Source: an uncultured Blautia sp.
Lineage (GTDB): Bacteria > Bacillota > Clostridia > Lachnospirales > Lachnospiraceae
Assembly (NCBI GenBank): GCA_900547685.1
Contig: URHS01000066.1
Coordinates: 1-10,693 of the forward strand
DNA: 10,693 nucleotides
Direction: 5' to 3'
Part shown: positions 1-6,787 of the stretch, piece after piece
How positions within the stretch are numbered: position 1 is the stretch's first letter
How the letters are laid out: the number at the start of each line of letters is the position of its first letter
Notes under the pieces: generated by a model
Seen by the model: the letters and a program-made list of their open reading frames with translations, nothing else
What the model was told of the DNA's origin: nothing
The model's database searches: none
Position numbers and translations under genes: made by a program

Positions 1-46
1 TTAGGGCTATGCCCGAAACTGAAAAACCACCCGCTAGGCGGGTGGA
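1..46. mobile_element. Possible right end of an IS200/IS605-like insertion sequence (two hairpins)
   Basis: Two compact hairpins lie side by side. The first is GGGC-TAT-GCCC at 4-14. The second is a perfect 8-bp stem, CCACCCGC/GCGGGTGG, with a TAG loop at 27-45, preceded by five A residues. From memory, this pair of motifs in this order is common just downstream of Y1 transposase (tnpA, IS200-type) genes in Lachnospiraceae, where subterminal hairpins are recognised by the transposase. No transposase gene is inside the window, because it would lie upstream of position 1. The second hairpin is also followed by a T-rich run, so it may simply be the terminator of an upstream gene. The hairpins are seen directly; the element identity is inference. 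Confidence 0.4.
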
Positions 47-56
47 TATTTATTTT
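27..56 (+). terminator. GC-rich hairpin with T-rich tail, terminator-like
   Basis: A perfect 8-bp GC-rich stem at 27-34 and 38-45, with a 3-nt loop, is followed by the T-rich but interrupted run ATATTTATTTT at 46-56. It could end transcription arriving from upstream of the window. If so, rnr would depend on readthrough or on a promoter outside the window, since no convincing promoter is visible between this hairpin and rnr. It overlaps the possible insertion-sequence end. Confidence 0.45.
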
Positions 57-60
57 GAGG
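57..60 (+). promoter_or_regulatory. Ribosome binding site that decides the rnr start
   Basis: GAGG at 57-60 lies 9 nt before the TTG at 70. It overlaps the alternative TTG codon at 55-57. This favours translation from TTG 70, giving a protein that begins M-K-K-N-Q-Q. Confidence 0.6.
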
Positions 61-69
61 ATAAAAATA

Positions 70-2268
70 TTGAAAAAAAATCAACAGGTAAAAAAAAGAA
101 AAAAAATTATATATGAAATTATGTGTTGTAAAGAATATCAGCCAATGCGAGCAAAAGAGCTGGCTGTACTCCTTCAAATTCCGGCAGGAAAGAGGGAAGA
201 ACTTCATAAAATTTTAGATATGCTTTTGGAAGAAGGCAAAATCAGCATTAATAAAAGAGGAAGATATGAAGCAATTAGAAACAGCACTGTAAAAAAAGAA
301 AAAGAAACAGGTAAAAATCAGGCAAAAACAGACAGGAAAAAAGGACAGTATTATACAGGGACATTTATCAGCCATCCCAGAGGTTTTGGATTTTTGGAAA
401 TTCCGGAGGAAGAAGAAGATATCTTTATCCCGGAAGAAAATGTTGGAACAGCACTTCACGGAGATACCGTTCAGATTGTAGTGAAAAAAGACGGTAAGGA
501 TGGCAAAAGATGCGAAGGAGAAGTTGTTAAAGTGCTGGAAAGAGGCACGAGAGAAGTTGTGGGAACTTATCAGCAGTGTGAAGGATTTGGGTTTGTGGTT
601 ACGGATAATCAGCGTTTCTTAAAAGATGTATTTATTCCGGTTGGAAAATCACTGGAAGCGGAAGATGGAGATAAAGTTCTTGCACAGATTAAAGACTACG
701 GAAACAAAAGGCGTTCTCCGGAAGGGAGAATTATTGAAATTCTGGGAAAACCGGGAGAATGTGGTGTAGATGTTTTATGTGTGGCAAAAAGTTATGAGCT
801 GCCTATGGAGTTCCCGGAAAAAGTGGTAAAACAAGCAGAACGGATAAAAGAAACTCTAAATGAAGGGGATTTTTACGGCAGAGAAGATTTAAGGGATGTG
901 GTCATGGTAACCATAGACGGAGAAGATGCAAAGGATTTGGATGATGCTGTATCCCTTACAAAAGATGAAGAATTCTATCATTTAGGAGTACACATTGCAG
1001 ATGTGAGTAATTATGTTCAATATAACAGTGCCTTAGATAAAGAAGCTTTAAAGAGAGGTACCAGCGTATATTTGGCAGATAGAGTGATTCCCATGTTACC
1101 GAAGAAACTTTCTAATGGAATCTGTTCGTTAAATGCAGGAGAAGACAGACTGGCACTTAGCTGTTTGATGGATATTGATAAAAAGGGAAGGATAGTTTCT
1201 CATCGCATTGTAGAAAGTGTTATTCATGTAAAAGAAAGAATGAACTACACAGATGTGAAGAAAATTCTTTTACAGGAAGATGAAGAACTTGCAAGACGAT
1301 ATGAGGAACTGTTACCTATGTTCTTCCAGATGAAAGAGCTGTCAGAGCTTCTTAGAAACAGAAGAAAGAAGAGAGGGGCTATTGATTTCGATTTTCCGGA
1401 AAGCAAGCTGGTTTTGGATGAGCGTGGAAAAGTAATAGATATTTTTCCTTATGAGCAGAATATTGCCACTCGGTTAATTGAAGATTTTATGTTAGCTGCC
1501 AATGAAACAGTAGCAGAGGAGTATTGTATGCTGGGGCTGCCTTTTGTCTATAGAACTCATGAAAATCCTGATATGGAAAAGATGGAGACAGTTTTGGAAA
1601 TGGTGCATCAGGCGGGCATAAAAGTGAAAAAAGGGAAGGAAACAATTTCTCCTAAGGAAGTGCAGAAAATTTTAAAAGAACTGGAAGGAATGGAATGCGA
1701 GCCATTCTTTGCAAGACTGATCTTGCGTTCTATGAAACAGGCAAAATATACCGTGGAGGATACCGGACATTTTGGTTTAGCTGCAAAATACTATTGTCAT
1801 TTTACATCGCCTATTCGCCGTTATCCTGATTTACAGATACACAGAATCATTAAAGAAACTCTTCGCGGTAAAATGACAGAGGCAAAAATTCAGCATTACA
1901 GAGGAATTTTGGAAGAAGTAGCCAGACAGTCCAGCGCTATGGAAAGAAGAGCAGAAGAAGTGGAGCGGGAAACGATTAAAATGAAGAAGGCAGAATATAT
2001 GAAACAACATATTGGAGAAGCCTTTGAAGGAACTGTTTCCGGCGTGACAGAATGGGGACTTTATGTGGAACTGGATAATACAGTGGAAGGTCTGGTACAT
2101 GTAAATAGTCTTACAGACGATTACTACAGTTTTGATAAGGACAGATATTGTCTTGTAGGAGATATGACAGGCAAAACCTATACTATGGGGCAAAGGGTAA
2201 AGGTCTGGGTAGAAAACGCAGATGAAAATACAAAGACTGTGGATTTTAAAATAGAGAGGATGGGATAG
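70..2268 (+). CDS. rnr: Ribonuclease R (3'-5' exoribonuclease, RNB/RNase II family)
   Basis: RNase R is a cytoplasmic processive 3'-5' exoribonuclease that degrades structured RNA and acts with SmpB-tmRNA on non-stop mRNA. Residues here are numbered from an upstream in-frame TTG at 55; subtract 5 for the chosen start. The order is a winged-helix N-terminal domain (about 15-72), a lysine-rich linker (about 79-97), two cold-shock/OB domains (about 98-160 and 166-230), the RNB catalytic domain (about 275-605) and a C-terminal S1 domain (about 654-735). The catalytic acidic set fits the family spacing: D288, D294, D296 and D297 in TIDGEDAKDLDDA. HFTSPIRRYPDLQIHR (582-597) is the usual late RNB motif. 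I chose TTG at 70 because GAGG at 57-60 sits 9 nt before it, whereas TTG at 55 overlaps that site. The length of about 732 aa suits the family. There is no lysine-rich C-terminal tail. smpB follows after 5 nt. Confidence 0.96.
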   Translation: MKKNQQVKKRKKIIYEIMCCKEYQPMRAKELAVLLQIPAGKREELHKILDMLLEEGKISINKRGRYEAIRNSTVKKEKETGKNQAKTDRKKGQYYTGTFISHPRGFGFLEIPEEEEDIFIPEENVGTALHGDTVQIVVKKDGKDGKRCEGEVVKVLERGTREVVGTYQQCEGFGFVVTDNQRFLKDVFIPVGKSLEAEDGDKVLAQIKDYGNKRRSPEGRIIEILGKPGECGVDVLCVAKSYELPMEFPEKVVKQAERIKETLNEGDFYGREDLRDVVMVTIDGEDAKDLDDAVSLTKDEEFYHLGVHIADVSNYVQYNSALDKEALKRGTSVYLADRVIPMLPKKLSNGICSLNAGEDRLALSCLMDIDKKGRIVSHRIVESVIHVKERMNYTDVKKILLQEDEELARRYEELLPMFFQMKELSELLRNRRKKRGAIDFDFPESKLVLDERGKVIDIFPYEQNIATRLIEDFMLAANETVAEEYCMLGLPFVYRTHENPDMEKMETVLEMVHQAGIKVKKGKETISPKEVQKILKELEGMECEPFFARLILRSMKQAKYTVEDTGHFGLAAKYYCHFTSPIRRYPDLQIHRIIKETLRGKMTEAKIQHYRGILEEVARQSSAMERRAEEVERETIKMKKAEYMKQHIGEAFEGTVSGVTEWGLYVELDNTVEGLVHVNSLTDDYYSFDKDRYCLVGDMTGKTYTMGQRVKVWVENADENTKTVDFKIERMG

Positions 2269-2273
2269 AGAAA

Positions 2274-2744
2274 ATGGCAAAAAAATCAGAAAATCGCCTG
2301 ATTGCAAATAATAAGAAAGCCTATCATGATTATTTTATTGAAGATACTTACGAAGCCGGAATTGCTTTAGCCGGCACAGAGGTAAAGTCCCTTCGTATGG
2401 GTAAATGCAGTATTAAAGAGTCCTTTATTCAGATTGACAAGGGTGAGGTTTTTATTTTTGGTATGCACATCAGCCCTTATGAAAAAGGGAATATTTTTAA
2501 TAAAGACCCTTTGCGTGTAAGAAAACTTTTACTTCATTCTTATGAAATACGAAAAATTGAGGGGAAAATCAGAGAAAAAGGTTACACTCTGGTACCTTTA
2601 AAAGTATATTTTAAAGGTAGTCTTGTAAAGGTGGAAGTAGGGGTGGCAAAAGGAAAGAAATTATATGATAAACGTCAGGATATTGCCAAGAAAGATCAGA
2701 GAAGGGAAACAGAAAGAGAATTTAAAGTAAAAAATCTATATTAA
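2274..2744 (+). CDS. smpB: SsrA (tmRNA)-binding protein SmpB
   Basis: SmpB binds the tRNA-like part of tmRNA and delivers it to stalled ribosomes in the cytoplasm for trans-translation. The 156-residue length is normal. Characteristic blocks are NRLIANNKKAYHDYFI (7-22), GTEVKSLRMGKCSIKESF (34-51), the HISPYEKGN segment (65-73) and the DPLRVRKLLLHSYEI block (78-92). The basic C-terminal tail KGKKLYDKRQDIAKKD (126-141) is the part that enters the ribosomal decoding region and mRNA channel in known SmpB proteins. The ATG at 2274 follows the rnr stop by 5 nt. The purine-rich GAGAGGA at 2254-2260 is far away (13 nt), so translation is probably coupled to rnr. Pairing with rnr is common and functionally sensible. 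No ssrA gene was found nearby. Confidence 0.98.
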   Translation: MAKKSENRLIANNKKAYHDYFIEDTYEAGIALAGTEVKSLRMGKCSIKESFIQIDKGEVFIFGMHISPYEKGNIFNKDPLRVRKLLLHSYEIRKIEGKIREKGYTLVPLKVYFKGSLVKVEVGVAKGKKLYDKRQDIAKKDQRRETEREFKVKNLY

Positions 2745-2760
2745 GCGGGAGGAAAATAGG

Positions 2761-4428
2761 ATGAAATTTAAAGATATGCCTTATGAAAGAATTGATTTTG
2801 TAAAGGCAAAAGCAGAACTTTCAGAAATTATGGAGAAATCAAAATCTGCAAAAAGTGGGGAAGAGCAGTTTGAAATTCATAAGACATTTTACCGGTTGAA
2901 TGATAAAATTCAGACACAGGTAACTCTTTGTTCTATCCGTCATACTATTGATACTACAGACGAGTTCTACGAAAAAGAACAGAACTATTACGATGAACAA
3001 ATTCCGGAATATTCCAATATGTGTGTGGAGTATCAGAGACTTTTATTCCATTCTCCATATAGACGGGTATTAGAGGAAAAAATCGGACAGGTGGCTTTTA
3101 AAAATATGGAGATAGCCATGAAGTCTGTGTCAGAAGAAATTATTCCTCTTATGCAGGAAGAAAACACATTGGTAACAGAGTATGAAAAACTTTTAGCAAG
3201 CGCTCAGATACCTTGGGGAGAGGAAACTTTAAACCTTTCACTTTTGACACCATATCTGAAACATAAAGATGCAAAAATAAGACGGGAAGCACAGGAAAAG
3301 CAAAACGAATTCTTTTTAAGTATTCAAGATAAATTAGATGAACTTTATGATAAACTGGTAAAAAATCGTACTTTACAGGCGAAAAAGCTGGGATTTGAAA
3401 CCTATACACCTTTGGGTTATCTGCGCATGCAAAGAAATTGCTATGGACGGGAAGAAATCGAGAATTTAAGACGTCAGGTAAAAGAAGTCTGGGTTCCTTT
3501 TGCAGAAAGTATTTTCGAGAAAAGAAAAGAGCGTCTGGGGCTATCTGAACTTTCCTATACAGACGAAGTGGTATATAGTCCAAAAGGAAATCCACAGCCA
3601 AAAGGAACACCGGAAGAGATTCTGCAGGCAGGACAGCAGATGTATGAACAACTTTCTCCTGAAACAAAGGAATTTTTTGACTTTATGATGGACAATGAGT
3701 TGCTGGATGTGTTTGGAAGAAAAACAAAAGCAGTAGGTGGGTATATGACTTATATTCCGGATTATAAGGCACCGTTTATTTTTGCCAATTTCAATGGAAC
3801 AAGCGGTGATGTAGATGTTATGACACATGAGTGTGGCCATGCTTTTCAGGGATATCTGGCAGCAGCAGATCCTATTCGTGAACATGCAGATATTGGAATG
3901 GAAACAGCGGAAATTCATTCTATGTCTATGGAATTTTTTACAGAGCCTTGGTATACTCTGTTTTTTGGAAAAGAAACAGCAGAGAAATATACAGAGATGC
4001 ATTTAGAAGATGCTGTAATTTTTATTCCTTATGGATGCATGGTGGACGAATTCCAGCATATAGTATATGATAATCCTGAATTGACACCACAAGAGAGAAA
4101 ACAGGCGTGGAAAGATTTGGAAAAGGTGTATAAACCTCATTTGTTTTATGATGGATTGGAATTTTTTGAAAATGGTTGTTTTTGGCAGAAACAGCACCAT
4201 ATTTACAGCTTTCCGTTGTATTATATTGACTATGTTATTGCTCAGATTTGTGCTTTTGAATATAAAATCTGGATGGATAAAGATAGAGAAGCTGCATGGC
4301 AGAGCTATTTGAAATTATGCAAGATGTCTGCGTCTAAATTTCACACAGAGCTTTTAGAAGAGGCAGGGCTGGAAACTCCATTCAAAAGCGGAGTGCTTGC
4401 AAAAATTGTCGAGAACTTAAAAGACTGA
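2761..4428 (+). CDS. M3-family oligoendopeptidase (zinc metallopeptidase)
   Basis: This is a cytoplasmic zinc endopeptidase expected to cleave short peptides. No signal peptide or membrane segment is visible. The HExxH motif is HECGH, with H356 and H360 as zinc ligands and E357 catalytic, inside VMTHECGHAFQGYL. The third ligand is probably E384 in ETAEIHSMSME (381-391), the expected 28 or so residues downstream. The late block HHIYSFPLYYIDYVIAQ (479 onward) carries the conserved His and Tyr residues of M3 enzymes that stabilise the transition state. At 555 aa it is shorter than classical PepF (about 600 aa). It fits the separate 'M3 family oligoendopeptidase' group that is close to, but not, PepF, so I give no symbol. 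GGGAGG at 2747-2752 lies 8 nt before the ATG, and the gap from smpB is 16 nt, so co-transcription is likely. A terminator follows. Confidence 0.95.
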   Translation: MKFKDMPYERIDFVKAKAELSEIMEKSKSAKSGEEQFEIHKTFYRLNDKIQTQVTLCSIRHTIDTTDEFYEKEQNYYDEQIPEYSNMCVEYQRLLFHSPYRRVLEEKIGQVAFKNMEIAMKSVSEEIIPLMQEENTLVTEYEKLLASAQIPWGEETLNLSLLTPYLKHKDAKIRREAQEKQNEFFLSIQDKLDELYDKLVKNRTLQAKKLGFETYTPLGYLRMQRNCYGREEIENLRRQVKEVWVPFAESIFEKRKERLGLSELSYTDEVVYSPKGNPQPKGTPEEILQAGQQMYEQLSPETKEFFDFMMDNELLDVFGRKTKAVGGYMTYIPDYKAPFIFANFNGTSGDVDVMTHECGHAFQGYLAAADPIREHADIGMETAEIHSMSMEFFTEPWYTLFFGKETAEKYTEMHLEDAVIFIPYGCMVDEFQHIVYDNPELTPQERKQAWKDLEKVYKPHLFYDGLEFFENGCFWQKQHHIYSFPLYYIDYVIAQICAFEYKIWMDKDREAAWQSYLKLCKMSASKFHTELLEEAGLETPFKSGVLAKIVENLKD

Positions 4429-4440
4429 TAAGAGGAAACT

Positions 4441-4477
4441 AAGAGAAAAAGTGCTTTTTTAAGCACTTTTTCTCTTT
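4441..4477 (+). terminator. Intrinsic terminator after the peptidase gene
   Basis: A perfect 16-bp stem at 4441-4456 and 4461-4476 encloses a TTTT loop. The core is AAAAAGTGCTT/AAGCACTTTTT, so the T-run lies inside the lower stem, with A and T runs on both sides. It could therefore act in both directions. It begins 12 nt after the peptidase stop codon and separates the rnr-smpB-peptidase cluster from the peptide transporter operon. Confidence 0.9.
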
Positions 4478-4546
4478 AAAAAGCAGCGGAAAGGTGTTGA
4501 AATTAAATGAATTTTATTAAAAATAAACAAAATATAAACAAATATG

Positions 4547-4563
4547 AATTTTCATGCAAAATT
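4547..4563. repeat. AT-rich inverted repeat just upstream of the transporter promoter
   Basis: AATTTT-CATGC-AAAATT forms an inverted repeat with 6-bp arms and a 5-nt centre. It ends 14 bp before the -35 element. It superficially recalls a CodY box (AATTTTCWGAAAATT), but the spacing is 2 nt too long and only 10 of 15 positions match. It could be an operator for the transporter operon, or a chance AT-rich palindrome. Confidence 0.25.
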
Positions 4564-4577
4564 TATGCTAAAAAAGA

Positions 4578-4606
4578 TTGACGAATTCAACCGAAGACTA
4601 TATAAT
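4578..4606 (+). promoter_or_regulatory. Sigma-A promoter of the oppBCDFA operon
   Basis: The -35 element TTGACG (4578-4583) and the -10 element TATAAT (4601-4606) are separated by exactly 17 bp, which is nearly consensus. AT-rich DNA upstream could act as an UP-like element. Transcription should begin near 4612-4614, leaving an untranslated leader of about 160 nt before oppB. No other promoter this good is seen in the window. Confidence 0.88.
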
Positions 4607-4612
4607 AGCTAG

Positions 4613-4771
4613 TATATGTAAATTCAGCTGGTTAAAGTGCTGGTGTAAATGAAATCTAATGTATAGACATTGGATTATTATTTTATGCCAAATGTCTTTC
4701 CTATAAAGACAGATGTATGAGAAGACCTGAAGTTACAAGAAGAAATATAAAGGAAAAAGGAGTAAGTTGTA
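4613..4771 (+). promoter_or_regulatory. Structured 5' leader of the oppBCDFA operon
   Basis: Hairpin A:B pairs 4653-4662 with 4667-4676 (10 bp including one G-T wobble, loop ATAG). Hairpin C:D pairs 4693-4699 with 4705-4711 (7 bp, loop CCTAT). Segment B (AGACATTGG, 4665-4673) can instead pair with segment C (CCAAATGTCT, 4688-4697) with one bulged A, which would exclude both hairpins. No known riboswitch class was recognised. AAGGAG at 4757-4762 is the ribosome binding site, 9 nt before the oppB ATG. The pairings are seen in the sequence; a regulatory role is inference. Confidence 0.4.
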
Positions 4772-5683
4772 ATGGCAAAATATGTTGTTAAACGAATTTT
4801 ACTTGCAATCGCAACAATCTTTATTGTATGCGTAATCACATTTTTTGCAATGAATGCAATTCCGGGTGGACCGTTTGATGGTGAAAAAGCAACGACACCA
4901 GAAGTAAAAGCGGCATTAGAAAAGAGATATAACCTTGACAAACCGGTTCCGGAACAGTTTGTAATTTATATGGGGAATATTTTTCATGGAGATTTTGGTA
5001 TCTCTACAAAAACAGGACGTGATATCGGAAACACAATTTTCACATCTTTTAAGATTTCAGCAAAGCTGGGACTTATGGCAGTTGTAGCGGCAGTAGTTTT
5101 TGGAGTAATTTTAGGAAGTATTGCTGCCCTTACGAGAAACAGGCTTCCTGACAGATTGATTATTTTCTTCTCCACATTGTTTACATCGCTTCCAAGCTTT
5201 GTATTAGGTTCTCTTTTGCTGTTGGTATTTTCCATCAAGCTGAAATGGGTGCCTGTATGGAGTCCTGATAATCAAAACTATATTCTTCCGGTAATTGCAT
5301 TGGCAGCTTACCCTATGGCGTACATTACACGTCTTACAAAAACAAGTATGCTGGATGCAATGGGACAGGATTATGTGCGTACAGCCAGAGCAAAAGGTGT
5401 TGCGCAGTGGAAAGTAATTTTCAAACATACATTAAGAAATGCTCTTATTCCGGTTGTTACTTATGTAGGTCCAATGACAGCAGCAATTCTTACAGGTAGT
5501 TTAGTTGTAGAAAAAATCTTTACAATCGGCGGATTGGGAGCAAAATTTGTTGATAGTATTATCAACAGAGATTACCCACTTATTATGGGTGTGACTATTT
5601 TCCTTGCAGTATTAATGGTTACAATGAACTTGATTACAGATATTGTATATAAACTCATTGATCCAAGAATTAAGTTAGATTAG
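4772..5683 (+). CDS. oppB: Peptide ABC transporter permease (OppB/DppB type)
   Basis: This is an integral membrane subunit of a peptide importer, forming half of the translocation channel. About six hydrophobic segments are visible, at roughly 9-29, 99-121, 129-152, 171-187, 226-246 and 270-291. The cytoplasmic EAA-type coupling loop is around 197-217 (QDYVRTARAKGVAQWKVIFK), where the ATPase docks. The start RILLAIATIFIVCVITFF and the AIPGGPF segment (29-35) are typical of the family, and 303 aa is a usual length. It is the first gene of the operon, with a strong ribosome binding site at 4757-4762. Sequence alone does not separate an Opp (oligopeptide) from a Dpp (dipeptide) or related solute system. 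Confidence 0.96.
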   Translation: MAKYVVKRILLAIATIFIVCVITFFAMNAIPGGPFDGEKATTPEVKAALEKRYNLDKPVPEQFVIYMGNIFHGDFGISTKTGRDIGNTIFTSFKISAKLGLMAVVAAVVFGVILGSIAALTRNRLPDRLIIFFSTLFTSLPSFVLGSLLLLVFSIKLKWVPVWSPDNQNYILPVIALAAYPMAYITRLTKTSMLDAMGQDYVRTARAKGVAQWKVIFKHTLRNALIPVVTYVGPMTAAILTGSLVVEKIFTIGGLGAKFVDSIINRDYPLIMGVTIFLAVLMVTMNLITDIVYKLIDPRIKLD

Positions 5684-5698
5684 GAGGAGAGATAAGAC

Positions 5699-6781
5699 AT
5701 GGAAAATACAAATAAAGATTTGGATAAGATGCCTAAAAAATCTCCTTTTAGCTTTCAGGTAGACCTGAGTAAATTTGAAAAGGCGACAGATGAAGAAAAA
5801 AGACAGCAGGAGGTTATGAGCGAGTCCTCCACATTCTTTAAAGATGGTATGCGTAAGCTGATGAAAAACCCATTGGCAGTAGGAAGTATTATTGTATTGA
5901 TACTGATTATTCTGACAATTATTATTACACCTTATGTTGTACCGTATAAATATTCACAGATTATTACTGTAAATGGTAAACGTGATAAAACAGCAGCAAA
6001 TATGGCGCCATTCCAATATTCTGATTTAGAAAAAGAATATATGAAAGACGGCGGTGAGGTATTCCCTCATATTATGGGTACTGACGAAATGGGTAGAGAT
6101 TATTTTGTACGTGTTGTATATGGTACAAGAATTTCCCTGTTAGTAGGTGTATTTGCAAGTTGTATTGTTGTATTGATTGGTGTTATCTACGGAAGTGTTT
6201 CCGGATATTTCGGAGGCAAGGTAGACCTGGTAATGATGAGAATTGTAGACATTATTTATTCTCTGCCGGATATGCTGATGATTATTCTTTTGTCCGTGGT
6301 ACTTCGGGAAACATTGAATTTAGATGCGATTCCGGCGCTTAGTAAGCTTGGTACGAATATGATTTCTCTATTTATTGTATTCGGTCTCTTATATTGGACA
6401 AGTATGGCCCGTATGGTAAGAGGACAAATTCTTACAATTAAACAGAATGAATATGTACTGGCTGCAAAAGTAAGTGGTGCAAAACCAGGAAGAATTATCC
6501 GTAGACATATTCTTCCAAACTGTATCAGTGTTATTATTATTTCTGCAGCATTACAAATTCCTTCCGCTATTTTTACAGAGAGTTTCCTGAGTTTCGTAGG
6601 TTTGGGTGTTCAGGCACCAATGCCTTCTCTTGGTTCTCTGGCAAATTTAGCTCGTGCAGGTATTTCAGCATATCCATATAAACTGATTTTCCCGTCACTG
6701 ATGATTGGACTTATCACACTTTCCTTTAACCTGATTGGCGATGGTCTGCGTGATGCGTTTGATCCAAAATTAAGGAGGTAA
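5699..6781 (+). CDS. oppC: Peptide ABC transporter permease (OppC/DppC type)
   Basis: This is the second channel-forming permease. The family hallmark HIMGTDEMGRDYFVRVVYGT (124-143) is present. Hydrophobic segments lie at about 59-79, 144-166, 183-201, 222-238, 273-293 and 327-347. The EAA coupling loop is YVLAAKVSGAKPGRIIRRH (252-270), followed by ILPN. At 360 aa it is longer than many OppC proteins (about 300 aa). The extra length is a charged cytoplasmic N-terminal extension of about 50 residues and an extracytoplasmic stretch at about 84-123 between the first membrane segment and the GTDEMGRD motif. AGGAGG at 5682-5687 overlaps the oppB stop codon, and the gap between the genes is 15 nt. 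The last codons (tta agg agg) also supply the ribosome binding site of the next gene. Confidence 0.96.
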   Translation: MENTNKDLDKMPKKSPFSFQVDLSKFEKATDEEKRQQEVMSESSTFFKDGMRKLMKNPLAVGSIIVLILIILTIIITPYVVPYKYSQIITVNGKRDKTAANMAPFQYSDLEKEYMKDGGEVFPHIMGTDEMGRDYFVRVVYGTRISLLVGVFASCIVVLIGVIYGSVSGYFGGKVDLVMMRIVDIIYSLPDMLMIILLSVVLRETLNLDAIPALSKLGTNMISLFIVFGLLYWTSMARMVRGQILTIKQNEYVLAAKVSGAKPGRIIRRHILPNCISVIIISAALQIPSAIFTESFLSFVGLGVQAPMPSLGSLANLARAGISAYPYKLIFPSLMIGLITLSFNLIGDGLRDAFDPKLRR

Positions 6782-6787
6782 TATAAA

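Noticed and set aside
1831..2307. Open frame of 158 codons on the - strand
   Set aside because: It lies opposite the conserved 3' part of rnr, has no ribosome binding site that stands out, and its translation is Cys/His/Phe-rich in the way antisense of AT-rich genes usually is.
2745..2760. ssrA (tmRNA) gene next to smpB
   Set aside because: Only 16 nt separate smpB from the peptidase, and no tRNA-like ends or tag-coding sequence were seen in the larger gaps.
3149..4002. Open frames on the - strand opposite the peptidase gene
   Set aside because: They overlap each other and the clearly conserved M3 peptidase, and show no recognisable domain.
4547..4561. CodY-binding site
   Set aside because: Only 10 of 15 positions match the consensus, and the palindrome spacing is 2 nt too long.
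4649..4666. Five-codon leader ORF (M-K-S-N-V) in the opp leader, covering segment A of the alternative hairpins
   Set aside because: Its translation would free segment B, which is attractive, but the only upstream purine-rich site (GGTG) is weak and too close. Not supported as a gene.
4653..4687. Leader hairpin A:B as a true intrinsic terminator
   Set aside because: The stem has few GC pairs, and the following T-rich stretch (ATTATTATTTTATG) is interrupted by A residues. Only an attenuator-like role is left open.
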